NCBI RefSeq assembly: GCF_009882985.1
Contig: NZ_WTUZ01000022.1
Coordinates: 1,153,065 to 1,217,064, forward strand
Origin: Paenibacillus silvestris
Lineage (GTDB): Bacteria > Bacillota > Bacilli > Paenibacillales > NBRC-103111
Direction of reading: 5' to 3'
DNA length: 64,000 nt
The position numbers and the translations under genes were made by a program. Under the pieces are notes generated by a model. The model was not told where the DNA came from and did not search any database. It worked only from the letters and a program-made list of their open reading frames with translations. Positions 1 to 7,764 of this stretch are shown here, in pieces. Every line of letters begins with the position of its first letter. Position 1 is the stretch's first letter.

Positions 1-2370
1 ACAGGAACGGGTATGGAGAACTTCGCGAAGCTAAATGACAGCGTTTACTTCACCGGAAAAAATAGTATTTATGTCAATATGTATCTATCTTCGATCCTGA
101 CGATGCCTGATAAAAATTTGAAAATCACTCAACTTTCCGAGCTGCCAAATACGGGGAGAGGAGACGCTTCTTCCGGAAAGGTTACTTTTACACTAAACAC
201 AACAGGACCAACAGACACAGTACTTAAATTCAGAATACCGGATTGGGTGAAAACAAACCCACAAGTAAAGATAAACGGAATGACAGTTCAGAATTACACG
301 GTAGACAATGGTTATATCGCGCTTTCACAAAACTGGACAGACGGTACGACAATTACACTGGATTTCCCGATGGAGGTTGTATTGTACAATCTGCCCGATG
401 GTCCGGATACCGCTGCCTTTAAGTATGGTCCTGTTGTGCTTAGCGCCGGATTAGGGACTACTAATATGACCACAAGCCAGCATGGTGTTAATGTATTGAA
501 ACCAAATAGGGATACGTCTGCAAGAGATTTCATTACGATAACAAATGGAGATATAGAGGCTTGGAAGACGAATATCATGCAGAATCTTGTGAAAACACAA
601 GGAAAGCTTGAATTTACGTTACGAGGTACGGATGTTGATGGGGGACTCTTAACTTTCACCCCGCATTTCACGAGATATCTGGACCGGTACGGCATCTATT
701 TCAATCTTGTGTCCGCAGATTCAGAATTTTTCCAACAAGCCATCCTTAGAGAGAAGGAAGCAGGGAGGACAGAATCTTCAAGTGTTAGTTTCGTTATTGT
801 AGCGAACGATCAATATGAACTTGCCGCGAATCGTCTTACATCCAATTCTACTGTCGGCACCTACAATGGCAAGCCTTACCGCGATGCTAGGGCAAATGGA
901 TGGTTTAGTTATGACATGGAAGTAACCCCAGGCGTGGCTAATTATCTGTTTACGACCTATTATAGTGGTGACGTTGGACGGAAATTTGACATTTACATCG
1001 ATGACAACAAACTTGTAAGCGAAGCTATAGAAAACAAAAATCCGGGAGATTTCTATAACAAGACCCGCAAAATTACGCAGGAAATGGTGGATAACAGTAG
1101 AACCAAAATCGTAACTGAAACCGATGGAAATGGAAATTCCGTGCAAAGAACGATACATTACGTAAGGGTTAAATTTGCTAGCACAGGAGGTTTCGTCGGA
1201 GGATTATTTGATATCTTCCGTGTGATTACGGATTTCAAATCAAACCCGAACTTAATGAGCTTATCGTTTGATAAAGGGACGTTATCTCAGTCTTTTGATC
1301 CTAACATTACGGAATATACGCTGACCGTACCTCGTTCGGCACAATCAGTTACAATGAATGCGAATCCTACCAATGAATATGGGATTGTGTACGTCGGTAA
1401 CATTCTAATTAATGATAAATTGGAGTGTACCATTTCATTAACGGGAGATACCACCGAACTGGTGCTGACGGCGAAAGCAGAGGATCACATGACGGCGAAG
1501 CAGTACACCGTTCATATTGTAAAAGGCGAAGATACGCCAGAAAGTCCGGCTATATTAACTGGATCAGGAAGGGTTGGTTCCAATCAAGTCTTTGATGTAA
1601 CACTGGGAACGAACACAATAATGACGAATGTGTATGCCCAAGATATAACATTCGAGTATGATCCTGAACGTGTTGAGTTTCTTGGTGCCGAGCCTCTTGA
1701 GGACGGTCTAACTATTGTGGGTAAGGGACTAACACCAGGGAAAATACGATTGCTTATAGCAAAATTGCAGCCTGGTCAGGAAGCGGGCAATCTTTCAAAT
1801 TTGTTGAAACTGCAATTCAAAGCCAAGCAGGTTAATAGAACGGAGACTAGTACAGTACGTGTGACTAGTATGATTGTGGCGAACGGAAATGGAACAGAAT
1901 CCACAATAACGAACCCGGCTCCATATCAGTTTGAAATAACAGGAGACGTTACTAAAGACGCCTTGCGTGTTGCTATCGAGCAAGCTCAAGCACTGCATGA
2001 CGCAGCTGTTGAAGGCACAAGACCGGGACAATATCCTGCAGGTGCGAAGTCGGCACTATTTGCAGCCATTCAAAGCGCAGATAGCGTGTTTCTAGATAGT
2101 GCTGCGACGCAGGAGCAGATTGATCAGGCGCTGAGCCAATTAAGTAACGCTGTACAAATTTTCACAGCTACGGTCATTACCCAACTGCCGGGAGATGTCA
2201 ATGGAGACCAAAACGTGACAATCGGCGACCTTGCAATTGCAGCGGCACATTATGGTTTCACTTCGGCGGATCCAAATTGGAATCAGTTCAAGACTGCCGA
2301 CGTAAACAATGACGGTAAGATTGATATTGAGGATTTAGCAGCATTGGCAAGATTGATCTTTGCTGAGTAA
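1..2370 (+). CDS. C-terminal part of a secreted DUF1680/GH127-type enzyme with cohesin and dockerin modules (5' truncated by window)
   Basis: The reading frame is already open at base 1. The codons before the ATG at 13 read T-G-T-G and run into M-E-N-F, the GTGMEN motif of DUF1680 (GH127-like beta-L-arabinofuranosidase) proteins, so that ATG is internal. The Cys and Glu catalytic residues and any signal peptide lie outside the window. The catalytic part and its beta-domains run to about base 1240. Then come a cadherin-like beta-sandwich (about 1243-1530), a cohesin-like domain (about 1549-1940), a FIVAR-like helical segment (about 1960-2165) and a type I dockerin (2191-2367) with two Ca-binding loops, DVNGDQNVTIGD and DVNNDGKIDIED. 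Family knowledge says such modules attach enzymes to surfaces or scaffolds. It converges on the SLH/cohesin gene across a shared terminator. The family call rests on the visible third of the enzyme, so exact specificity is unknown. Confidence 0.85.
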   Translation, partial: TGTGMENFAKLNDSVYFTGKNSIYVNMYLSSILTMPDKNLKITQLSELPNTGRGDASSGKVTFTLNTTGPTDTVLKFRIPDWVKTNPQVKINGMTVQNYTVDNGYIALSQNWTDGTTITLDFPMEVVLYNLPDGPDTAAFKYGPVVLSAGLGTTNMTTSQHGVNVLKPNRDTSARDFITITNGDIEAWKTNIMQNLVKTQGKLEFTLRGTDVDGGLLTFTPHFTRYLDRYGIYFNLVSADSEFFQQAILREKEAGRTESSSVSFVIVANDQYELAANRLTSNSTVGTYNGKPYRDARANGWFSYDMEVTPGVANYLFTTYYSGDVGRKFDIYIDDNKLVSEAIENKNPGDFYNKTRKITQEMVDNSRTKIVTETDGNGNSVQRTIHYVRVKFASTGGFVGGLFDIFRVITDFKSNPNLMSLSFDKGTLSQSFDPNITEYTLTVPRSAQSVTMNANPTNEYGIVYVGNILINDKLECTISLTGDTTELVLTAKAEDHMTAKQYTVHIVKGEDTPESPAILTGSGRVGSNQVFDVTLGTNTIMTNVYAQDITFEYDPERVEFLGAEPLEDGLTIVGKGLTPGKIRLLIAKLQPGQEAGNLSNLLKLQFKAKQVNRTETSTVRVTSMIVANGNGTESTITNPAPYQFEITGDVTKDALRVAIEQAQALHDAAVEGTRPGQYPAGAKSALFAAIQSADSVFLDSAATQEQIDQALSQLSNAVQIFTATVITQLPGDVNGDQNVTIGDLAIAAAHYGFTSADPNWNQFKTADVNNDGKIDIEDLAALARLIFAE

Positions 2371-2400
2371 GATCACGACAAAATCAAGAAACCAATCATC

Positions 2401-2446
2401 AAAAAACTTCCCTTCCCACGGTAATAAGCGGGAAGGGAAGTTTTTT
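2401..2446. terminator. Bidirectional intrinsic terminator
   Basis: A perfect 17-bp inverted repeat (arms 2401-2417 and 2430-2446) with a 12-base loop. It has an A-run on the left and a T-run on the right, so it can end the enzyme gene on the plus strand and the SLH gene on the minus strand. Confidence 0.93.
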
Positions 2447-3464
2447 ATTTCAACTCGGCTAGAAGCCGTTTCAGCACGACGACGGATTCTGCCCGACTGG
2501 CATGTTCCTGCGGGGCAAATTCTCGTTCTGTTCTTCCATTCATAAGGCCAGATTCGACGGCGAGTGCGACTACCTTTTTAGCCCAGTCGTTGATGGCAGT
2601 CTCGTCGCTGAAATGGATGGATCCGTTGACGGTCATATTATCAATATTCATCCCTGTCGCATGAGCTTTTGCTCTCAGTAGCATCGCTGTCATTTCCTCG
2701 CGGGTGATATTCTGCTCCGGCGCGAATGCATCATCCGCTACGCCGTTAATAAGCCCGGCAGCATAAGCCTTTTTCACGCTGCTCTCAAACCAGGCTCCTG
2801 AGGTTACATCAGCAAAGGGAATTTGTCCATCATCCTTCAGGTCTAAGGCCTTGGAGAGCAACGTTGCAAATTGAGCTCTCGTTACATTGCTATCAGGTGC
2901 AAAATGATCGTCATCCATACCTTCTACGACTTTTTTATCTACCATCTGCATAATATCCGATTTGGCCCAATGGCCTGCAAGGTCGGCAAAGATTTTAATT
3001 AAATTTATAGATGCGTTTGTTGTAAATACTTTGCTGTCCAGCTTCGAATCTACGATTTTGATGTTTGTCCAATTAATTATTGTGGATCCTGCTCTCTTTG
3101 CCTTTAAAGTGATGGTACCAATGTCTACATTGCCCTTCTCTCCATCCACTTTACCAACTTTTGTATGTGCAAAAGTAATTTCATTGTTTTTCAACATGGG
3201 TGGAACGGAGAAGCCGTTAATGGCTGTGGTTGCTTTAATAATTTCGACATTGCTGGCATCGATACCAAGTTTTACTTCATATGCGAATAAATCCTCAATA
3301 TTTTGCCCTTTCAAGGTAATTGTAAATTCTCCGTTGTCTGCCTCTTTTGCGGGGGTAGTCATCTCGAATTTGGCGTCACCCGCTGCAATTGCTGGGGTTG
3401 CAACAGCCAAAGTTAAACACACATTGTAAATTAAAGTTGTTAGAATTAGTTTGCGTTTAAGCAT
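2445..3464 (-). CDS. Cell-surface protein with cohesin-like domain and three SLH domains
   Basis: This protein has 339 residues if started at the ATG at 3464. A GAGAGG ribosome site lies 9 bases before that ATG but abuts the alternative ATG at 3473, so the inner start is preferred. A signal peptide ends near A-I-A-A, about residue 28. Residues about 30-155 resemble a cohesin (all-beta, with an LFAYEVKLGID-like strand). The rest is three SLH repeats (about 160-218, 222-282 and 285-339) with the usual F-x-D/H-x-A-x-x-A-I patterns. SLH domains bind secondary cell-wall polymers, so this is probably a wall-anchored receptor displaying one cohesin. It sits tail to tail with a dockerin-bearing enzyme, which suggests it tethers that enzyme. 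That pairing is inference; the cohesin type and its binding partner cannot be read directly. Confidence 0.88.
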   Translation of the reverse strand: MLKRKLILTTLIYNVCLTLAVATPAIAAGDAKFEMTTPAKEADNGEFTITLKGQNIEDLFAYEVKLGIDASNVEIIKATTAINGFSVPPMLKNNEITFAHTKVGKVDGEKGNVDIGTITLKAKRAGSTIINWTNIKIVDSKLDSKVFTTNASINLIKIFADLAGHWAKSDIMQMVDKKVVEGMDDDHFAPDSNVTRAQFATLLSKALDLKDDGQIPFADVTSGAWFESSVKKAYAAGLINGVADDAFAPEQNITREEMTAMLLRAKAHATGMNIDNMTVNGSIHFSDETAINDWAKKVVALAVESGLMNGRTEREFAPQEHASRAESVVVLKRLLAELK

Positions 3465-3647
3465 GTATACCATCCTCTCATATATGAAGAGGGGGAAGAG
3501 TCGCTCCCTCTTGTTGCACGACTATTATAAACCTGTGTTATAGCTAAATCGTTGCAGTTTTACGTTTGAAAAAATATAAATTTTTATTCGTAATCATAGC
3601 GTGTTTATAAAATAACGATACTTTCGGATAAATTATTCTACTTTATT

Positions 3648-3720
3648 CCGTATGAGCTCAACGAAAGCAGTTTGGCGAGTCCCTGAGGGATGGAAGAGGA
3701 GATGCCTCTGAGGAATACGG
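3648..3720 (+). other. Possible structured RNA element of unknown class
   Basis: CCGTAT at 3648-3653 can pair with ATACGG at 3715-3720, enclosing two hairpins: CCC-tga-GGG at 3681-3689 and AGAGG-agatg-CCTCT just after. It precedes the promoter of the downstream operon, so it may belong to another transcript or to the opposite strand. It matches no riboswitch family known to me. Confidence 0.25.
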
Positions 3721-3766
3721 CTTTCAGTGATATGAGAATAGATCAATAATCAATGAGAATACGTCA

Positions 3767-3795
3767 TTGTTTTGAAAAAATTGATATCTTATAAT
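3767..3795 (+). promoter_or_regulatory. Probable SigA-type promoter of importer A
   Basis: TTGTTT at 3767-3772, a 17-base spacer and a perfect TATAAT at 3790-3795, about 175 bases before the first permease. The spacing and -10 box are good; the -35 box is partial. Confidence 0.6.
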
Positions 3796-3813
3796 TGCTT
3801 TAACGAAACGAAA

Positions 3814-3827
3814 TGAAAACGCTATCA
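3814..3827 (+). promoter_or_regulatory. cre (catabolite responsive element)
   Basis: TGAAAACGCTATCA fits the CcpA-binding consensus TGWNANCGNTNWCA at every position. It lies about 20 bases downstream of the putative -10 box, a position typical of roadblock repression in the presence of preferred sugars. Confidence 0.7.
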
Positions 3828-3969
3828 ACACAAGGCGCATCCTTTAATTCATCGATGATCCTTTGAGCTGCTATAGAGGAGATTGCCATTTCGGCATTCC
3901 AAATATTTTTATAGATATCGTTATGTGTCAATAAATACGTTGAATATACCATTGAAGAGGGAGCGTTAC

Positions 3970-4893
3970 ATGGTGCAAATACAAAAAAACAGCCTGACTA
4001 GCAGTTCAATAAGAAAATTTCTCTATATACTTCCTTTTATGATTTTACTTGGTGTCTTTGCCTATTACCCGCTATATGGTTGGGTTTATGCATTCTTTGA
4101 CTATACGCCGCCAATTCCGCTGTCCCAATCGCCGTTTGTTGGTCTGAAGTGGTTTCATACCTTGGTCGAAAATCAAGTTAAGATCGATCAAACCCTTCAA
4201 ATACTTAAAAACACGTTTGGGATGAGTGGCTTGAATCTGCTATTTTCCTGGCTTCCAATGATTTTTGCCATATTCCTAACTGAGATCAAATCCGTGCGTT
4301 TCCGGAGGTTTATACAGACGGTAACAACCTTGCCGAACTTCATCAGTTGGGTATTGGTGTATTCATTGGCATTTTCAATGTTCTCTAGCGAAGGTATAGT
4401 CAACGGACTTTTGAAACAACTTGGATTTATCGATTCCCCGATATTACTTCTTCAAAACTCTGACCATGTGTGGATTATGATGTGGATTTGGACGACTTGG
4501 AAAACATTGGGCTGGTCAGCCATATTGTATATCGCAGCGATTATGGGGATTGATGATTCTCTTTATGAAGCGGCTTATGTAGATGGCGCGACAAGAATGC
4601 GGGTGATCTGGCATGTTGTATTGCCTAGTATGGTGCCGACCTATTTTGTTTTGTTGATGCTGCAAATTGCAAGTTTTCTGAATAATGGCTTGGAGCAATA
4701 TTTCGTATTTCAGAATGCATTTAACAAGGATTCTATACAGGTTTTGGACTTATATGTGTACAACCTTGCAATGGGGGGCGGCAGCTATTCCGTATCCGTC
4801 GCGATCAGTATGCTAAAGAGTTTGATTAGTGTTGTACTTCTCTTTTCTGTGAACGGACTATCAAAAAGATTAAGGGGAGAGAGTATTGTATGA
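3970..4893 (+). CDS. ABC sugar transporter permease, LplB/YteP-like (system A)
   Basis: This is a CUT1-family inner permease of 307 residues. The start at 3970 follows an AGAGGGAG ribosome site; the longer frame back to 3883 has none. Six hydrophobic segments are visible, and the cytoplasmic EAA loop (E-A-A-Y-V-D-G-A, about residue 200) that docks the ATPase is present. It forms a heterodimer with the next gene's product, whose start overlaps its stop by 4 bases (ATGA), implying translational coupling. It lies first in an operon with a second permease, a lipoprotein binding protein and an unusual enzyme. The substrate is unknown, probably an oligosaccharide from plant cell walls. Confidence 0.93.
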   Translation: MVQIQKNSLTSSSIRKFLYILPFMILLGVFAYYPLYGWVYAFFDYTPPIPLSQSPFVGLKWFHTLVENQVKIDQTLQILKNTFGMSGLNLLFSWLPMIFAIFLTEIKSVRFRRFIQTVTTLPNFISWVLVYSLAFSMFSSEGIVNGLLKQLGFIDSPILLLQNSDHVWIMMWIWTTWKTLGWSAILYIAAIMGIDDSLYEAAYVDGATRMRVIWHVVLPSMVPTYFVLLMLQIASFLNNGLEQYFVFQNAFNKDSIQVLDLYVYNLAMGGGSYSVSVAISMLKSLISVVLLFSVNGLSKRLRGESIV

Positions 4894-5858
4894 GTGATAC
4901 AGCAGCAAGGGTGGCGTCGAATGATAAAGTGCCCGGCAGCCATCTCACCAAGAAAATGAAAGTCCAAATTAGCCCAACAGACAAGTTGAGTACTGTAATC
5001 ATATATGTGTTGTTTTCCCTGTATGCGCTTATATGTGTCTATCCCTTTTATTCTATCGTTATTAATACGATAAGCGCAAACGATATCAGTGCCAAAGGTG
5101 ATGTTATCTTTTACCCGATAAATATCCAATTTCATAACTATGTGGATGCGTTTAAAATACCGGGGTTGTGGGATGCAGCCATTGTATCTGTAGGAAGGAC
5201 TGTCATTGGAACCGCTTTGACGGTAGGGGCTTCCGCCTTTCTGGGATTCATGTTTACCCAAGAGGATATGTGGAGGCGAAAATTATGGTATCGCTTTACG
5301 GTTTTAACCATGTTCTTTAATGCCGGGGTTATTCCGTGGTATTTGACAATGAGGACTTTACATCTGACAAACAATTTTCTGGCCTATATTCTGCCGACCA
5401 TCGTAGCTCCTTTTTTCATCATACTTGTAAAGACTTTCGTGGAATCAACGCCGAAGGAATTGCAGCATGCGGCAAGTATCGACGGGGCTGGGACCATGAC
5501 GCTTTTTTTCAAAATCATGTTGCCTATCTGTAAGCCCATATTGGCTACAGTTGCCATATTCGCTGCAGTGGATCAGTGGAACTCCTTCCAGGACACATTG
5601 TTGTTGGTCACGGAGAGCAAGCTTTATAGCTTACAGTTTATCCTCTATAACTATATCAATCAGGCAAGTTCCATATCCAGCATGGTCAACCTGCAGAATG
5701 CAGGTTCGACAGCGATGGCAAGTCTGGCAACAAAGCAAACCACGACGTCAATTCGAATGACGGTGACCATTATTGTTGTAGCGCCTATTTTGCTGGTTTA
5801 TCCGATTTTCCAAAGGTTTTTTGTAAAGGGGATTATGATTGGTGCAGTGAAAGGATAA
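4890..5858 (+). CDS. ABC sugar transporter permease, LplC/YtcP-like (system A)
   Basis: This 322-residue partner permease belongs to the carbohydrate-uptake-1 family. It has a 35-40-residue hydrophilic N-terminus, six membrane segments, the EAA loop near residue 193 (H-A-A-S-I-D-G-A-G) and the characteristic C-terminal F-V-K-G-I-M-I-G-A-V-K-G ending. It overlaps the upstream permease by 4 bases. The binding-protein gene follows 42 bases later behind an AGGGGG ribosome site, so all three should be co-transcribed. As in the other importers here, no ATPase gene is adjacent. Confidence 0.93.
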   Translation: MSDTAARVASNDKVPGSHLTKKMKVQISPTDKLSTVIIYVLFSLYALICVYPFYSIVINTISANDISAKGDVIFYPINIQFHNYVDAFKIPGLWDAAIVSVGRTVIGTALTVGASAFLGFMFTQEDMWRRKLWYRFTVLTMFFNAGVIPWYLTMRTLHLTNNFLAYILPTIVAPFFIILVKTFVESTPKELQHAASIDGAGTMTLFFKIMLPICKPILATVAIFAAVDQWNSFQDTLLLVTESKLYSLQFILYNYINQASSISSMVNLQNAGSTAMASLATKQTTTSIRMTVTIIVVAPILLVYPIFQRFFVKGIMIGAVKG

Positions 5859-5900
5859 CTTGCACTGGTTTAATAAATTGAAAGAATAGGGGGCTTAAGT

Positions 5901-7691
5901 ATGAGTAAATCGAGTAAAGCAGTAAAAAAGCCGATGTTGTTATTGTTTGCTAGCCTCTTCATGGTTTCGGTAGCATTAACCGGCTGTGGAGACGAATCTA
6001 ACAATAAGGCTGCATCAACGGAACCAAGTAAGTCACCAGGCTCCGGTACTGAAGCAACATCCAAGGCACTAGATCACAGTAAACCGCTGACCATTACCGT
6101 TTTTGACAATGCAGCCAATTATCAAGGCGAGCAGAAAGGGTGGTATGGGAAGCTTATTAAGGATAAGTTTAATATCACTCTGAACATTCTTGCTCCTCAG
6201 ATTGCCGGAGATCAGCTGTACAAGACAAGATCAGCAGCAGGAAATTTGGGCGATCTCCTGATCGTCAATAATAATCAGTTGGAAGAATTGATTCCAGCCG
6301 GTCTTATTATGGACCTCACGGGGAAGCTCAAAAATACCCAGAACCTGTCCAAATATGTGGACAATCATTTCAAACCTTTCAATGCAGCATTCCAAAAAGT
6401 AAATCCGGATGGCAAGATTTATGCTTTGCCGACCTTTGAGGCAGATACTTCACCAACGACATATTCAGAGCAGATCCCTTATTCAAGCCCTATAATGCCT
6501 TGGGATTATTACAAGGGAGTTGGGGCTCCCAAGCTGAACAATCTGGATGATCTTTTGAATGTACTGCAACTTATGCATGAGAAATATCCGAAGACGCCGG
6601 ACGGTAAACCGATCGCTCCGATCACCTTGTGGAAGGATTGGGACAGCAGAGGGACTATGGAAAATGCACGCTGGTTGAGCAATTGGTACGGTTATGAGCA
6701 GCCAGAAGGAACCACGACCATGCAATTAAATGCAAAAGGCGACGTCGTTCCCCTCATTGATGACAACAGTATGTACAAGAAAATTCTGCAATTTTACTTT
6801 AAAGCAAATCAGATGGGTTTGGTTGACCCTGACTCGCCGACTCAGGATTGGAACAAAGTATCGGAGAAGCTGACCAATAAGCAGGTACTTCTTTTGTGGT
6901 ACTCATGGGAAACAGGGTTCTACAATTCAATTGAAAGAGGTAAAAAGGGCGACGGGAATGTTGCGATCCCGATCGCTGACACGCACATCATTCAGGCAAG
7001 TGATGCCTATTACGGCAATGGAAGAGCATTTGCTATCGGTTCCAAAGCCAATGATCCCGATCGGATCATGGAATTCATGGATTGGCTGGCTTCTCCTGAA
7101 GGCTTGCGCTACTATGTGAATGGATTTGAAGGCTTCAACTACGAAAAGACGGCAGATGGTAAATTTAAGCTGACCGAAGTAGGTCAAACCGCATTCCAGA
7201 AAAATACACCTGTTCCAGATCAGTACGGAGGCGGCGGATATCAAGACGGACAAAGCAAGCTCAATACAATGATCATAAGCGATTTTGCCAAAGATCCATT
7301 GACAGGAGAGTTCTATAACAGCAATTACTGGGCTGCAACAATTGAAGCGAATAAGACAGCGCTAACGACGGATTGGCAGAATACCTATCAGGCAGAAAAC
7401 GCAACTGATTATTACCTGAAACATAAGATGATCGATATCGTCCCCAATATCAATACAAGTTTAGGAAGCGATTCATCAGATATTAAAAACAAACGCAGCC
7501 AGATTTCTGACTATGTGAAGAACACATCCTGGAAAATGGTATTTGCAAAGAATCAAGCTGAGTTCGACAAGCTTTGGGAAATGATGAAGAAAGATGTGAC
7601 AGGCCTTGGTTGGAATGATGTCTTTGCTTCGGATACGGAAAAAGCGCAAAGAATTGTTAAAATGCGTGCCGATGCGCTAGCTAAAAAGTAA
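5901..7691 (+). CDS. Extracellular sugar-binding lipoprotein, LplA/YtcQ-like (system A)
   Basis: This 596-residue protein has a lipoprotein signal peptide with lipobox L-T-G-C (Cys29), followed by a Ser/Thr/Lys-rich linker and a large two-lobed solute-binding fold. It would be lipid-anchored outside the membrane and deliver ligand to the two permeases encoded just upstream. It is longer than the classical 430-residue family-1 proteins but typical for LplA-type binding proteins of Paenibacillus, which often take larger oligosaccharides. It is followed by an imperfect hairpin (7701-7740) that may limit transcription into the enzyme gene. The ligand is not deducible from sequence. Confidence 0.92.
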   Translation: MSKSSKAVKKPMLLLFASLFMVSVALTGCGDESNNKAASTEPSKSPGSGTEATSKALDHSKPLTITVFDNAANYQGEQKGWYGKLIKDKFNITLNILAPQIAGDQLYKTRSAAGNLGDLLIVNNNQLEELIPAGLIMDLTGKLKNTQNLSKYVDNHFKPFNAAFQKVNPDGKIYALPTFEADTSPTTYSEQIPYSSPIMPWDYYKGVGAPKLNNLDDLLNVLQLMHEKYPKTPDGKPIAPITLWKDWDSRGTMENARWLSNWYGYEQPEGTTTMQLNAKGDVVPLIDDNSMYKKILQFYFKANQMGLVDPDSPTQDWNKVSEKLTNKQVLLLWYSWETGFYNSIERGKKGDGNVAIPIADTHIIQASDAYYGNGRAFAIGSKANDPDRIMEFMDWLASPEGLRYYVNGFEGFNYEKTADGKFKLTEVGQTAFQKNTPVPDQYGGGGYQDGQSKLNTMIISDFAKDPLTGEFYNSNYWAATIEANKTALTTDWQNTYQAENATDYYLKHKMIDIVPNINTSLGSDSSDIKNKRSQISDYVKNTSWKMVFAKNQAEFDKLWEMMKKDVTGLGWNDVFASDTEKAQRIVKMRADALAKK

Positions 7692-7700
7692 ATTTTAATG

Positions 7701-7745
7701 AATGAGGGGGATGTATATTCATATATATCCCTTCTTCATTTTCTT
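7701..7745 (+). terminator. Imperfect hairpin, possible leaky terminator
   Basis: An interrupted inverted repeat (AATGAGGGGGAT... with ...ATCCCTTCTTCATT) runs into a T-rich tail (TTTTCTTATTCT). It lies between the binding protein and the enzyme gene and could give partial termination. Confidence 0.45.
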
Positions 7746-7764
7746 ATTCTAAGGAGGAAGTTCT

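Larger units (their letters stand above)
3465..3969. other. 505-base divergent intergenic region
   Basis: No convincing gene. It holds a possible RNA-like fold at 3648-3720 and the promoter and cre-like site of the first sugar importer. No clear promoter for the leftward SLH gene could be fixed by eye. A frame can be extended leftward from the permease to 3883, but it has no ribosome site and is not accepted. Confidence 0.7.

Noticed and set aside
3648..3720. Considered as a known riboswitch (TPP, lysine, c-di-GMP, c-di-AMP)
   Set aside because: None of the conserved blocks of those classes is present, and the genes on either side give no metabolite clue.
3883..3969. Upstream extension of the system A permease frame
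   Set aside because: There is no ribosome site at 3883, the extension is not hydrophobic or conserved-looking, and a good site precedes 3970.
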